Assembly: GCA_023485185.1 (NCBI GenBank)
Contig: JAMCZP010000361.1
Span: 6,188-70,187, forward strand
Direction: 5' to 3'
Length of the DNA: 64,000 nucleotides
Origin: Gammaproteobacteria bacterium
Lineage (GTDB): Bacteria > Pseudomonadota > Gammaproteobacteria > Pseudomonadales > Halomonadaceae
Below the pieces are notes generated by a model, which worked only from the letters and a program-made list of their open reading frames with translations, did no database searches and was not told the origin of the DNA. Positions within the stretch are counted from its first letter, which is position 1. Each line of letters begins with the position of its first letter. The position numbers and the translations under genes were made by a program. Below are positions 9,711 through 19,600 of this stretch, in pieces.

Positions 9711-10214
9711 ATGGCATCATCCCAACTCATGGCCGATTACCGCCAATGGCTGACATTTCAGCGCCAAGAGCAGCTCAGCCGAGAACACCAAGGGATTGTG
9801 CAGCGTTTAGAGGACGCCCGCGCCACAGCCAATCAAGTGGTCCAGGCTTATCGCAGCATGGCTGAAAAAGCCTCTATTGAAGGCGCCTGCTACCGTACAA
9901 TTTTTCTGCGTCAGCGAGAAGATAACCACGCCTTACCCTGTGAAGGCTGGCTATTTGTAAGGCGTGTACTTAGCGAGGGCAATAGCACTCGTGTACGTGT
10001 TACGTTAATTGAAACGTTCTCGCTTGAAGACGGCATTATGTCAGCAGGCGATAAGCCAGCACGCAAGCTTACCCTCGAAATATTTGACCAACTGCACATG
10101 GATAAAGGTATGCGTACCACGGTAAGGGTAGACTGCTTGGATGCTCAGCAGGATTATCATTTTATCACGCTACTTGATGCTGTTCGTGGAGACTTGCGCC
10201 CTCATCTTAAGTAA
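9711..10214 (+). CDS. Hypothetical cytoplasmic protein
   Basis: From the ATG at 9711 (GGAG at 9702-9705; preferred to an upstream ATG at 9687 without a ribosome binding site) the protein has 167 residues. The first 60 are charged and helical, rich in Gln, Glu and Arg. The rest looks like a beta-rich domain with repeated strand-like segments. There is no signal peptide, membrane helix or metal motif. I do not recognise a family. It precedes the CynX-like transporter by 15 bases and may be co-transcribed with it. Confidence 0.7.
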   Translation: MASSQLMADYRQWLTFQRQEQLSREHQGIVQRLEDARATANQVVQAYRSMAEKASIEGACYRTIFLRQREDNHALPCEGWLFVRRVLSEGNSTRVRVTLIETFSLEDGIMSAGDKPARKLTLEIFDQLHMDKGMRTTVRVDCLDAQQDYHFITLLDAVRGDLRPHLK

Positions 10215-10229
10215 GCGCCTGGGCTCAGC

Positions 10230-11441
10230 ATGGTATCTCGTCGTTCAATTACGTTTATCTTACTGATGGTTGTGGTGGGGCTTAACTTACGCCCTGCCAT
10301 GTCATCGGTTGCCCCTTTGCTCACTCGGCTTCAGGAAACGGCTGGCCTGTCGGCTACTGCCGCTGGCTTACTCACCACCCTTCCGGTACTTTTCCTGGGC
10401 TTATTCGCTCCGCTTGCACCCATCCTGGCTAAACACTTTGGCAGCGAAAGAACACTCAGCGCGGCACTTATATTGCTGGCGGCAGGGCTTATTTTGCGTG
10501 GGCTACCACTCCCCGGCGTGCTATTTGTCGGCTCAGCAATGGCTGGTGCTGCAATTGGTATTGGCGGCACCTTACTTCCGGCTTTAGTAAAACGCGAACT
10601 GCCCGATAGCGCTGATTTACTTACCGGTCTATACACGATGGCACTCTGCTTGGGAGGAGCCCTGGGGGCGGGACTGAGCGTACCACTGACCCAACTGCTT
10701 GGCAGTTGGCAAGCTAGCTTAATGAGCTGGTCGTTACTGTCACTGTTCGCCCTGGTGGTATGGCACTTCAAAATGCCGCGTACATCTTCATTAGCACCAC
10801 CCACCCCAGCCAATAGCGACGCTCTCAAACTGCTTAAACAACCGCTCACATGGCACGTCATGCTGTTTATGGGGATTCAATCTTCCATGGCCTACATCGT
10901 GTTTGGCTGGCTACCGACACTCCTGGTCTACCGCGGTTATAACGAAGCTGATGCAGGTTGGACCATGGCGGTTTCAATTATGTGTCAGTTAGCGTCCGCC
11001 CTGGGCGCTCCTTGGCTTGCACGCATGGGGCGTGACCAGCGCCCCGCCCTACTGCTTGTACTGTTGAGCACCGGCCTAGGTCTCTGGATGCTACTCATCG
11101 CCCCGATAGCTTGGAAGTGGCCTGGAGCGGCACTACTCGGCATTGGTCAGGGAGGCAGCTTTAGCCTCGCGTTAAGCTTGCTAGTCCTTCGCACCGCTAA
11201 CTCACGACTGGCAGGACAGCTTTCGGGGCTTGTACAGGGCGGTGGCTATACACTCGCTGCTTTAGGTCCCTTTGGCGTAGGCGTTTTACTCCAGGCTGGG
11301 GCCAGCATCGGGCATATTGCTTGGGTGTTGATTGTGCTTATTACCCTTTGCTGTGGCTTTGCCTTATTAGCTGGAAAAAATCAGCGCTTAGATGACCAGT
11401 CGGGAAGCCTTGAAGTACAGCGTATAGCTCGTTCTTATTGA
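10230..11441 (+). CDS. MFS transporter of the CynX/NimT family
   Basis: The 403-residue protein has about twelve membrane helices and the N-terminal signature of the cyanate/2-nitroimidazole transporter branch (GLNLRPAMSSVAPLL in the first helix). E. coli CynX has 384 residues. The substrate is unknown; relatives handle cyanate, nitroimidazoles or small organic compounds. No cyanase or similar gene lies nearby, so a cyanate role is not supported by context. It overlaps the extended reading frame of the following asparaginase, suggesting read-through into that gene. Confidence 0.82.
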   Translation: MVSRRSITFILLMVVVGLNLRPAMSSVAPLLTRLQETAGLSATAAGLLTTLPVLFLGLFAPLAPILAKHFGSERTLSAALILLAAGLILRGLPLPGVLFVGSAMAGAAIGIGGTLLPALVKRELPDSADLLTGLYTMALCLGGALGAGLSVPLTQLLGSWQASLMSWSLLSLFALVVWHFKMPRTSSLAPPTPANSDALKLLKQPLTWHVMLFMGIQSSMAYIVFGWLPTLLVYRGYNEADAGWTMAVSIMCQLASALGAPWLARMGRDQRPALLLVLLSTGLGLWMLLIAPIAWKWPGAALLGIGQGGSFSLALSLLVLRTANSRLAGQLSGLVQGGGYTLAALGPFGVGVLLQAGASIGHIAWVLIVLITLCCGFALLAGKNQRLDDQSGSLEVQRIARSY

Positions 11442-11458
11442 TCTATCCAGGAAAACCA

Positions 11459-12535
11459 ATGAGACCACAACACCTCCCTTCCGCAAGCAAAATGTCGTTC
11501 AACGCCGAACGTATTCTTGTGATCTATACGGGAGGCACTATCGGCATGCAGCAGCATGTCCATGGGCTTACACCAGGCGGTGATTTTGCATCGCGTATGA
11601 CCGCATCGTTCACTCAACTACCGCTCGCGCAGCAGCGGACATTACCGCTTTATGACGTGCTCAGTTATACAACACTGATTGACTCAAGCGCCGCCACGCC
11701 GCTTATTTGGCAAAAGCTCGCTCAGGATATTAATGACCAATTGGCCGCATACGCAGGCTTTGTGATCGTTCACGGGACCGACACGCTGAGCTGGACGGCT
11801 TCAAGCCTGGCATATCAGTTACAAGGACTTGATCGCCCTGTTGTAATGACTGGCGCTATGCAACCTCTTGAAGCCAATGGCAGTGATGGTCTGGAAAATC
11901 TCTATGGCGCCCTCCAGTTTGCTGCAAACCCCTCGCTTCAAGAAGTAGCTATTTATTTCGCTGGAAAACTACTGCGAGGCGCCCGCGCTATCAAGCAGCA
12001 TAGCGAAGCATTTGACGCCTTCACCAGCCCTAGCTACCCCTTGATAGGTGAACGTGTGGGCGATGATTTCGTGTACTACTCCAGCAGGAGCCTTGGACAT
12101 CACCAACGTGGAGCCCCACGCTTTGAGCTGCCGGACTACCGCCCAGTTAATCAAGGAGAAATCATTCGTATTGTGCTTTGGCCAGGAATCACTGCCTGGC
12201 AGCTTGATGCTTGGCTAGGCGACTCCCGTATTAAAGGCGCGCTGTTGCAGCTTTGGGGAGCTGGCAATCTACCTAACGATGCCAGCTTGATGGAAGTACT
12301 CGCACGGGCGAGTGGGGAAGGCAAACTTTTGGCCGCTATAAGCCAGTGCCCGCAGGGGAGTGTGCAACTCGGCGCCTATGCCGCAGGCCATGGGCTTAGC
12401 GACGCAGGCGTGCTATCAGGTGATGATATGACGCCTGAAGCGGCTTTCACCAAACTGACCCACCTGCTAGCACAGCCGTTACCCTTAGAGATCCAGCGCC
12501 AGCGCTTTTTAACATCGCTCGTCGGCGAACGTTAG
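11459..12535 (+). CDS. ansA: Type I (cytoplasmic) L-asparaginase
   Basis: Hydrolyses L-asparagine to aspartate and ammonia. The TGGTIG motif near the N-terminus carries the nucleophilic Thr. HGTDTLSWTASSLAYQL carries the second catalytic Thr-Asp pair, followed by GAMQPLEANGSDG and CPQGSV. The absence of a signal peptide places it with the cytoplasmic AnsA type, and 358 residues is close to the E. coli enzyme (338). The frame can extend upstream to a TTG at 11438, but the ATG at 11459 has AGGAAA upstream. An ATG at 11492 is a further possibility. Confidence 0.9.
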   Translation: MRPQHLPSASKMSFNAERILVIYTGGTIGMQQHVHGLTPGGDFASRMTASFTQLPLAQQRTLPLYDVLSYTTLIDSSAATPLIWQKLAQDINDQLAAYAGFVIVHGTDTLSWTASSLAYQLQGLDRPVVMTGAMQPLEANGSDGLENLYGALQFAANPSLQEVAIYFAGKLLRGARAIKQHSEAFDAFTSPSYPLIGERVGDDFVYYSSRSLGHHQRGAPRFELPDYRPVNQGEIIRIVLWPGITAWQLDAWLGDSRIKGALLQLWGAGNLPNDASLMEVLARASGEGKLLAAISQCPQGSVQLGAYAAGHGLSDAGVLSGDDMTPEAAFTKLTHLLAQPLPLEIQRQRFLTSLVGER

Positions 12536-12624
12536 CCAAGCAACTGACTCCTGACACTGGCGTAAACTGAGATTCACGCTATGGTGTAGGAGGTTAACCT
12601 AACAGTTTGAAGGAGCAGTAGAAT

Positions 12625-12864
12625 ATGGAAAAGCCAGTACACCATTTCAGCGAACTTTTTGAGCAACTAGGCCTTGCTTCAGACGCCGAATCCATCGAGC
12701 GCTTTATTCAGCGCAATGCCCCACTGCCTGAATTGATGCCACTGGCTGACGCCCCCTGTTGGAATGAAGGGCAGGCAGAGTTTTTAAAGGAAGCGGTGGC
12801 AGAAGATGCAGATTGGGCCGAGGTGGTTGACCACCTTGATGCTTCAATGCATAAAGCCCACTAG
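12625..12864 (+). CDS. DUF2789 family small protein
   Basis: This 79-residue acidic protein matches my memory of the DUF2789 family: HFSELFEQLGL at the start, FI..HAPL-like FIQRNAPLP, and a WNEGQAEFLKEA core. The function is unknown. AAGGAGCAG upstream supports the ATG. It is a short monocistronic unit convergent with the membrane protein gene on the other strand. Confidence 0.8.
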   Translation: MEKPVHHFSELFEQLGLASDAESIERFIQRNAPLPELMPLADAPCWNEGQAEFLKEAVAEDADWAEVVDHLDASMHKAH

Positions 12865-12877
12865 GCTGCATCATCTC

Positions 12878-13543
12878 TCACATTTCCCGCGCCGTCTCTA
12901 CGCGGCGCCTAAACCAAGCTCCTGCTAACAGCAGCAACGCTAATGCGATCAGTGGTAATACCACATCAAATTGCAGTGCATTCTCTTCTTCGATAGCCTC
13001 TAAAGCACCATAAATGGCGCTACTATAGACCCCCCATTTTATCGATAAACCAAGAGCTGCAGCCAATAGATAGGTTTTAAGTGAGATCATGCGTAAACCT
13101 GCTGCGAAATTAATAACCGAGTGTGGAAAGCCGGGCAGTATTCGCAATGCGCACTGCGTCATTAAATCACTGCGACGTTCCAACATCTGCATCACTTTTA
13201 ATGTTAACCCTCCTGGCGTCCAGCGCTGACCTGCCCGCGCCGCTATTTGATAAGCTCCAAAAGCGCCTGCCACACTGCTTAACGTTAACATCACGGTAGC
13301 AATTAATGGCGGATAAAAAGGTGCTATAAGCCAAAGCCCAATACTGCCTGGCAACCCTATAGCCAAGGTGACGGCCATAATTAACATCACCCCTATAATA
13401 ACCGTAGGGTGATGCGATGCTTGGGAAGCCCATTTCTTAACCGCCATCAAATCAGGTGAATACCATAGCCATACATAAGCCAACATGGCGAGACAGGCAA
13501 ATGCTAATGCCCAGCGCCACGGGTGTCGTGGTGCGTTATTCAT
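12878..13543 (-). CDS. TVP38/TMEM64 (VTT domain) membrane protein
   Basis: The 221-residue protein has five to six membrane helices and the VTT/SNARE-associated pattern: a LPGS turn after the second helix, a central GAFGAYQIARAG-like segment, and RILPGFPHSVINFAAG, which corresponds to the family's re-entrant R-x-x-P-x-x-P-x-x-x-x-N-Y/F motif. DedA/VTT proteins are linked to lipid scrambling and membrane homeostasis. Its start overlaps the end of the SRPBCC gene by eight bases, so the two are translated from one message. Confidence 0.85.
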   Translation of the reverse strand: MNNAPRHPWRWALAFACLAMLAYVWLWYSPDLMAVKKWASQASHHPTVIIGVMLIMAVTLAIGLPGSIGLWLIAPFYPPLIATVMLTLSSVAGAFGAYQIAARAGQRWTPGGLTLKVMQMLERRSDLMTQCALRILPGFPHSVINFAAGLRMISLKTYLLAAALGLSIKWGVYSSAIYGALEAIEEENALQFDVVLPLIALALLLLAGAWFRRRVETAREM

Positions 13544-13952
13544 TCAAGCGTGCTTCCACTCGTTCAAGAATCTGACGGCTTACTTTGCCAACTAACGGCT
13601 TCGCCGCTTTGTTAACCGCCTTTTCCATTAGTCGATTACGGATTTCATAAGTGAGTGTCAGCGCCACTTCGGTGCCTTCAGGGACTTCGCGAAGACGATA
13701 GCGCCCCTGATTTTTAACCCCGTCTAACGACTCCCAAGCAAGTATATAGGGAGCTTGAATATCAGTGACCTCTACATCAAATGCCCAATCCATTCCGGCT
13801 GCCCGAACGTTCCATCTATAGCGGTTATCGCCAAGAGGCTCAATTGAGCGGATTAGATCAGAGTAATCAGCAAAATCTTCTACGCGACTTAGTAATTCAA
13901 ACACGCGCTCTGGTGTTGCCTTAACAATTTCACTGTGTTCAATGGTGGCCAT
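13536..13952 (-). CDS. SRPBCC (START-like) family protein
   Basis: The 138-residue protein has the layout of a polyketide-cyclase/START-like fold: an N-terminal helix-strand (ATPERVFELLSRVEDFADY), a central antiparallel sheet and a long C-terminal helix ending in QILERVEARL. Such proteins form a hydrophobic cavity for lipids or aromatic ligands. The ligand here is unknown. It is the first gene of a two-gene unit with the VTT membrane protein, which would fit a lipid-related role, though that is only an inference. Confidence 0.8.
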   Translation of the reverse strand: MATIEHSEIVKATPERVFELLSRVEDFADYSDLIRSIEPLGDNRYRWNVRAAGMDWAFDVEVTDIQAPYILAWESLDGVKNQGRYRLREVPEGTEVALTLTYEIRNRLMEKAVNKAAKPLVGKVSRQILERVEARLNE

Positions 13953-14055
13953 TGGTTTCTCTCTAACAGCATGAATGGTTAGCGTAGCATGATGATATTA
14001 ACGCTGTCCGCCATCGCATCATTAAGTGTGCATATGGTCAAACACTAGTCAGACT

Positions 14056-14101
14056 GGCGGCTATTGCGTAAACTGCCGCCCTTCCGGACCGGATCCCGGA
14101 A
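14056..14101 (+). promoter_or_regulatory. Two tandem hairpins in the queC leader
   Basis: GGCGGC (14056-14061) pairs with GCCGCC (14075-14080). Immediately after, TTCCGG (14082-14087) pairs with CCGGAA (14096-14101). They lie 60-105 bases upstream of queC. No U-run follows. I compared the region with the preQ1-I consensus and see no match, so ligand control is unproven. Confidence 0.4.
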
Positions 14102-14161
14102 AGCCGCTGCAACCATTGGGTTACTTGCGATCAACAAATTCTCCGACAAAGAGTACTTCTC

Positions 14162-14875
14162 ATGTCATCATCACCCAACGTGGATGCTAACTCCGCATTT
14201 ACGACTGTTGTTATCTATTCCGGTGGAATGGACTCGTTTACGGTACTCCATCGCGCGCTCAGTGAAGGGCTCACCGTCCATGCGCTCTCCTTTGATTATG
14301 GCCAGCGCCATGCCCGCGAGCTAGACACGGCGCGCCAGGTTTGTGAAACACTTGGGCTCCCCCATCAAGTCGTCGATATTCGCGCGATTCATGGCCTGAT
14401 CGACAACTCAGCGCTTACTAATTCAGAAATGGCCATGCCACACGGCGATTACGCAGCGGACAACCTTCGCAGTACCGTGGTGCCAAATCGCAATATGATT
14501 TTACTTTCGCTAGCTATCGCCAAGGCCGTCAATATCGGTGCTGGACGAGTCGATTATGGTGCTCATGGCGGCGACCATATCCTCTATCCTGACTGCCGGC
14601 CCGAATTCGTCGAAGCGATGAATCACGTGGCAGGCATTGCCAACTTTGAGCCCGTGCAGTTGCATGCCCCCTACTTATCGTCCACTAAGGCTGACATCCT
14701 ACGTGAGGGGCTGGCCATGGGGCTTGATTATCGCCATACCTGGACTTGCTATGAAGGCAGGGAGCTGGCCTGTGGTGTATGCGGCAGTTGCCGCGAACGT
14801 TTAGCGGCCTTTAGCGCAAACGACGTCATTGACCCACTGGCCTATGAGCCAACGCCTGCAGTGGGAAAACGCTGA
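14162..14875 (+). CDS. queC: 7-cyano-7-deazaguanine (preQ0) synthase
   Basis: Converts 7-carboxy-7-deazaguanine and ammonia to preQ0 with ATP, on the way to queuosine. The 237-residue protein shows the PP-loop SGGMDS (20-25) and four C-terminal zinc cysteines (C196, C204, C207, C210). Length matches the family (about 220-235). It is the first gene of a que operon; its TGA shares one base with the queE ATG. GAG at 14151-14153 is a modest ribosome binding site. Confidence 0.95.
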   Translation: MSSSPNVDANSAFTTVVIYSGGMDSFTVLHRALSEGLTVHALSFDYGQRHARELDTARQVCETLGLPHQVVDIRAIHGLIDNSALTNSEMAMPHGDYAADNLRSTVVPNRNMILLSLAIAKAVNIGAGRVDYGAHGGDHILYPDCRPEFVEAMNHVAGIANFEPVQLHAPYLSSTKADILREGLAMGLDYRHTWTCYEGRELACGVCGSCRERLAAFSANDVIDPLAYEPTPAVGKR

Positions 14876-15519
14876 TGTATCAGGTTAAAGAAGCATTTTA
14901 TACCCTGCAAGGTGAAGGCGCCCAAGCAGGCCGGGCAAGTGTTTTTTGTCGTTTTAGTGGCTGCAATCTCTGGTCAGGCCGTGAGTCCGATAGAGCAACC
15001 GCTAAATGCACTTTCTGCGACACTGATTTTATTGGCACTAACGGCGTTAATGGCGGAAAGTTCTCCACCGCTACTGCGCTAGCTAAACATATTGCCGCGT
15101 TATGGCCTCAATCGAGCAATAACGCGACGCCTTACGTCGTGTTTACCGGTGGTGAGCCTCTGTTACAGCTTGATGTGGCATTAATTGCTTCACTGCATAG
15201 CTATGGTTTTGAGGTCGCGGTGGAAACTAACGGCACGCTTGCGCCACCCGCAGGTATAGACTGGCTCTGCGTTAGCCCCAAGGGAAATAATCCTTTAGCG
15301 GTGACAAAGGGTGATGAACTAAAGCTGGTTTATCCCCAAGCAGATGCACCGCCTGAGCAGTTTACAAGCCTAGGCTTCAGCCACTTTTTCCTACAGCCGA
15401 TGGATCTTGCGCCGTTAAACCAAACCACCTCGACAATTACCCAAGCGGCCGATTATTGCATGGCCAATCCGCAATGGCGCTTATCGCTACAAATGCACAA
15501 AATAGCAGGATTCGATTAA
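14875..15519 (+). CDS. queE: 7-carboxy-7-deazaguanine synthase (radical SAM)
   Basis: Rearranges 6-carboxy-tetrahydropterin to 7-carboxy-7-deazaguanine. The iron-sulfur cysteines are C30, C45 and C48, giving the unusual CX14CX2C spacing typical of QueE instead of the standard CX3CX2C. YTLQGEGAQAG at the N-terminus and FTGGEPLLQ further on are family hallmarks. The protein has 214 residues. Start and stop overlap both neighbours, so queC, queE and the QueD-like gene are translationally coupled. Confidence 0.95.
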   Translation: MYQVKEAFYTLQGEGAQAGRASVFCRFSGCNLWSGRESDRATAKCTFCDTDFIGTNGVNGGKFSTATALAKHIAALWPQSSNNATPYVVFTGGEPLLQLDVALIASLHSYGFEVAVETNGTLAPPAGIDWLCVSPKGNNPLAVTKGDELKLVYPQADAPPEQFTSLGFSHFFLQPMDLAPLNQTTSTITQAADYCMANPQWRLSLQMHKIAGFD

Positions 15520-16364
15520 TGTCCTTATTCGTTAAGCAACTGACACATATCGACGTCTCCCTCTGGTGCTCAACACGTGGCCTTGTAGGCTGCAGCTGGC
15601 AGGTAGATGCCGTGCTAGATGGCGAGCTGGGTGAAGACGGCATGCTATTTGATTTTGGTGAAGTCAAACCATGGATCAAGCGCACACTGGATAGCGGTCT
15701 CGATCACACCCTGCTGGTGCCCACCCAAGCGCGTGGTGTGAGTGTGTCTGAATGCGCTGAAGGCTTATGCATTCGCACAGCCACGCCATATCCTATGGAG
15801 GTGCGTGGGCCTAAAGAAGCCTTTACCCTCCTCCCTTGGCAGTCCATTTCGCTCGACTCTATTGCCGAGCACTTAAGCAGCGAGCTGACTGATCAGCGGC
15901 CGCAAAATGTCCATCAAGTCACGCTGACGCTAAGCGATGAAACAGACAGTGGCGCAGCCTATGGCTATAGCCATGGCCTTAAACGTCATTCGGGTAACTG
16001 TCAGCGCATAGCCCATGGTCACCGCTCTCAGCTGTATATATGGCAGCATAACGCTCGCCAGCCACTATTAGAGCAGCAATGGGCAAACTGGCTGGACAAC
16101 CGTTATCTACTTGAGCAAGCGGATATTGCTGAACAGTCCAATGAAACCCTTACTTGCTGCTATCAGGCTGCACAGGGCAGCTTCTCGATCACATTACCGC
16201 AACGGCTATGTACGGTATTGCCGGGGCCCACAACGGTGGAGAATATTGCCATCTGGCTGGCTGAAAAAGTTGCTTCTGAAAGCGGCGTAGCAACGCGCAT
16301 TCAAGCGTTTGAGGGAATTAATAAAGGCGCTTTTGCCAAGTTTTCACCAAGCATTGCGCTATGA
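15519..16364 (+). CDS. Tandem 6-carboxytetrahydropterin synthase-like (QueD-like) protein
   Basis: The gene sits where queD is expected, between queE and the YkgJ gene, with ATG overlapping the queE stop. The 281-residue protein looks like two PTPS folds in tandem, about twice the 120 residues of ordinary QueD. The N-terminal half keeps GMLFDFGEVK (41-50), LDH (61-63) and an ET pair (141-142) but lacks the zinc histidines. The C-terminal half keeps H152, C161, HGH (166-168) and ENIA (241-244) but lacks the DFG/DH elements. The two halves may build one composite active site. The role in preQ0 synthesis is inferred from position and these motifs. Confidence 0.78.
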   Translation: MSLFVKQLTHIDVSLWCSTRGLVGCSWQVDAVLDGELGEDGMLFDFGEVKPWIKRTLDSGLDHTLLVPTQARGVSVSECAEGLCIRTATPYPMEVRGPKEAFTLLPWQSISLDSIAEHLSSELTDQRPQNVHQVTLTLSDETDSGAAYGYSHGLKRHSGNCQRIAHGHRSQLYIWQHNARQPLLEQQWANWLDNRYLLEQADIAEQSNETLTCCYQAAQGSFSITLPQRLCTVLPGPTTVENIAIWLAEKVASESGVATRIQAFEGINKGAFAKFSPSIAL

Positions 16365-16618
16365 GTGAAGGGTGCCGCCCAGGGTGTGGCGCATGCTGTA
16401 TTGCGCCCTCCATTAGCTCAGCCATCCCCGGCATGCCAGGTGGCAAGCCGGCGGGTGTACGCTGTGTACAGCTTAATGAGTTCAACCTATGCCAACTATT
16501 TGGTAACCCAAGCCGTCCAGCGGTATGCGAGCGTTTTACGTTTGACGTTAGCGTTTGCGGCGAACACCGTGAGCAAGCGCTCGCCACATTGATCTGGCTG
16601 GAGCAGGAGACCTGCTGA
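16361..16618 (+). CDS. YkgJ-family cysteine cluster protein
   Basis: This 85-residue protein has the CRPGCGACC motif near the N-terminus and further cysteines at CVQL, CQLF, CER and VCGEH, the pattern of the UPF0153/YkgJ metal or iron-sulfur binding family. The function is unknown. The ATG overlaps the QueD-like stop (ATGA), making it the last gene of the que operon. It is convergent with the large regulator gene, which ends three bases away. Confidence 0.85.
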   Translation: MSEGCRPGCGACCIAPSISSAIPGMPGGKPAGVRCVQLNEFNLCQLFGNPSRPAVCERFTFDVSVCGEHREQALATLIWLEQETC

Positions 16619-16620
16619 TG

Positions 16621-19600
16621 CTAGCCCTCAATGCCTACCGGATGAGGCAGCCTGCGATCCAGCAGACTGATCCAGCGGGTTAGCACCGGTGCATCGCTAT
16701 GGCTAACCTCACTCAGCAGCACTCTAAAGCGCTCTTTCGCCTGCTGATCATTGGCATCGATTCGCGTGAGCCACAGCTCAAGCGCCGCTAACTCCTGATG
16801 TTGATTGCCATGCTCACGGGATTGGTTAATTGCCATCTCAGCAATCGCTTTTACCTCGCCAGCCGGATGCCCCAACAAATCTCGTACTCTGGCAAGCTGA
16901 GTGGCTAACTCAGGTAGAAACAACGTTGTCCGTTCACGAGCAATCACTAAACACTGGTCAAGATAGTCTTCGGCAGCGCTTAGTTCGCCCAACTCAATAC
17001 AGGCATCAGAGTACCAGAGGACGGGACGCTGATAGCGATCTCGTCCATTAAGCTCCGCCATTTGATCCAAGCTGTCGCGTAATTGCACCAAGCCAGCCCT
17101 ATCACCGGTCAACGCCCGTTGCCAACCCAAAATACCTTGCGCCGAAATTTGCCATAGCTGCAAATCAGGAGTACCTGTCATTGCGGCCGCTCGCTCGGCA
17201 TGGCGCGCCGCTAAATGCACATGACCAAGCTGACGGTAAAGCGCGGCGGCAAATAGCAGCGCCATGGCTAAGGTACCAGGATGAGCAATTTTTTCTGCTA
17301 GCCGAATAGAGGCAGATACCTGCCGCTCGGCACGCGGATAATCGCCACGCAGGCAGAGAGCCCAACCTTGAAAACAGGCTGCTGACACTTGGGGATGATC
17401 GGAAAACGGCAACCACTCAATCATCATTTGGGCATTAAGCGGATCAATCTCATCTAAATGATCATGGGCCTGCTGAATGCGCCCTGCCCAATATTCACAG
17501 TTGGCACGCGCATAATCAGCCAACCGCCGATAACGCGGGTCTTCGAGACGTGAGGCGATGTCCGCAAGGGTCGAGGCCAAAGCAAAGGCATCTGCATGGG
17601 CATAGCGCTGACTGCGGCCTACCCACAGGCCCCATTTGACCAGAAATATTTGTTCTAAATCCTCTGGGTCTTCCAAACTATCGCTGCCGGATTCACGTAG
17701 CAGCTCGCGAGCGCGCACGAAGCTTTCATGGGCGGTAGGTGAGCCATGGCCCTCCAACGAGAATGCCGCCTGTCCTCTTACGGTCAGCAAGCTTACTTCC
17801 CGCTCGATTTCATGCTCAACGTGGCGCAGGCTAGCCAAGCCAAAATCTGCCATGCGCAGTGCTGTACGATTAGCACTGACTTTAAGCGCCTCACGGGCAG
17901 CCAGCTCAAAATAGCGCGCCCCTCTGGCATAGTGACCACTACGCCGCAAGTGAGTAGCAAAATCACCAGGATGACGGCTAATCCACACGGGGAAGCGCTC
18001 CTCGATCAATGTCACTACCTGCTGGTGCAGCTTGACTCGCACATCCCGAGGGCATGAGAGATAGGCTGCTTCTTGCAATAATTGGTGGCTAAATTGGTAC
18101 TCTTGCTCACCACTGTCTTTATCGACTGGCTCAACAATTTCCAGCAAGCGCATATGCTCAAGGGCCTGATTGAGCCGGCCTTTCTCCCACCCGCTGCACT
18201 CAAGTAAGAAATCTAACCGGAAACGTTTGCCTAATACCGCTGCCACATGAGCAATTTCCCGGTCGCTTTCCAGCTGATCAATACGACTAGCCAGTAGGCC
18301 CAGCAAGCCTTTGGGTAACTCATCAAAATGGACGCTGCGCCCTTCTCGGCGATCCATATCCAAACGACGACATAACTCTTGCATATAGAGCGGCACACCG
18401 TCGCAGCGCTCGATAATTTGGTTACGCAAGCGAGGGCTCAGATGAATACGATAACGACGTGAAAGCTGTGACAATAAACGAGATGATTGCAGCGCATCTA
18501 AATTGCCTAGGCCAATTTGCTGGTCCCAGTGCAATTTTACCGGCAGGCCATCACGCCCATGATGGCTAGCAACCAGCATAAAGGCAGTGTTAATGGGCAA
18601 GCGTGCTTGCAGCCCTGCCAATACCTTAAAGGAAGGCTCATCTAGCCACTGCAGATCATCGATCATCAGCACCAAGGTATGGGTCATCGCCTGACGCTCA
18701 ATCAAGCGGTGCAGTAGCATCACTACCAACTCAACAGCTTCGCCACTTTGCGCAAGCTGAGTGATCTCTTGAACATCATGCACACCCAGCGCTTCTTCCA
18801 ACAAGTGCTGCCGGTCTGCATCAAACCGATCAAGCTCTAATGTTTCCTGTAACGCACGAATAGACTCTACCGTTAGTGGCGCTTTCAAATACCAGCTAAC
18901 CAGCGTACGAGCGACGCCGTAGGGGTCAAGCACCGACATCCGCGTGGTAGGCTGCCAACATATTGCTGCATCGCGGCTGAGCTCTAACTGACGGAAACCC
19001 ACCATCAGCGCCGATTTCCCCATGCCAGAAGCACCACGCACTAACACACTCTGGCGCAGGCCAATGCCCGCACGCGCGAGCGCATCACGTAGCGTGCGCA
19101 AAGAGGTCTCTCGACCCACTAAGCTGGGCGGCAACGCATCGCGTCCCCCTTCATTTTGTCCCAACACCAGCGCACGTAGGCGTACACGACCATCACTGGC
19201 CACCAAACGTGACACTAACCGCGGCTGAAGATCAAGCGCGGGCGGCATATGCTGGCTGGCTTCTTGAGAGATGACTAACTCACTGCCTTCCGCCGCGCTC
19301 ATCAGCTCCAATGACGTTTGGGTTACCTGCCCCAAAGGGTCGGCCAACTGCCGCTCCGGCAGATAGACTACCCGCCCGCTATGCAGACCAGCCGCTAATT
19401 CAAACTGTGGCACTTCGCCTTCGCCCGCCCAATGACGAGCACTCTCTAAAGGAAGCGCCTGACGACAATGCTCATACAGCGCGACTAATTCAGCCAGCTG
19501 GTGCGCTGGACCATGAGTGCCGAAACAAGCAAGGCCTAACCCCCCCGTAGCACCGGGTAACCAAAAGCCACCCAAGTGATGACACTGCTGCTCCAACCAG

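Noticed and set aside
14041..14161. preQ1 riboswitch before queC
   Set aside because: The preQ1-I consensus loop and A-rich tail are not present; only generic hairpins are seen.
15519..16364. Frameshift or assembly duplication of queD
   Set aside because: The two halves differ clearly in sequence and the frame is uninterrupted, so it is a real tandem-domain protein.
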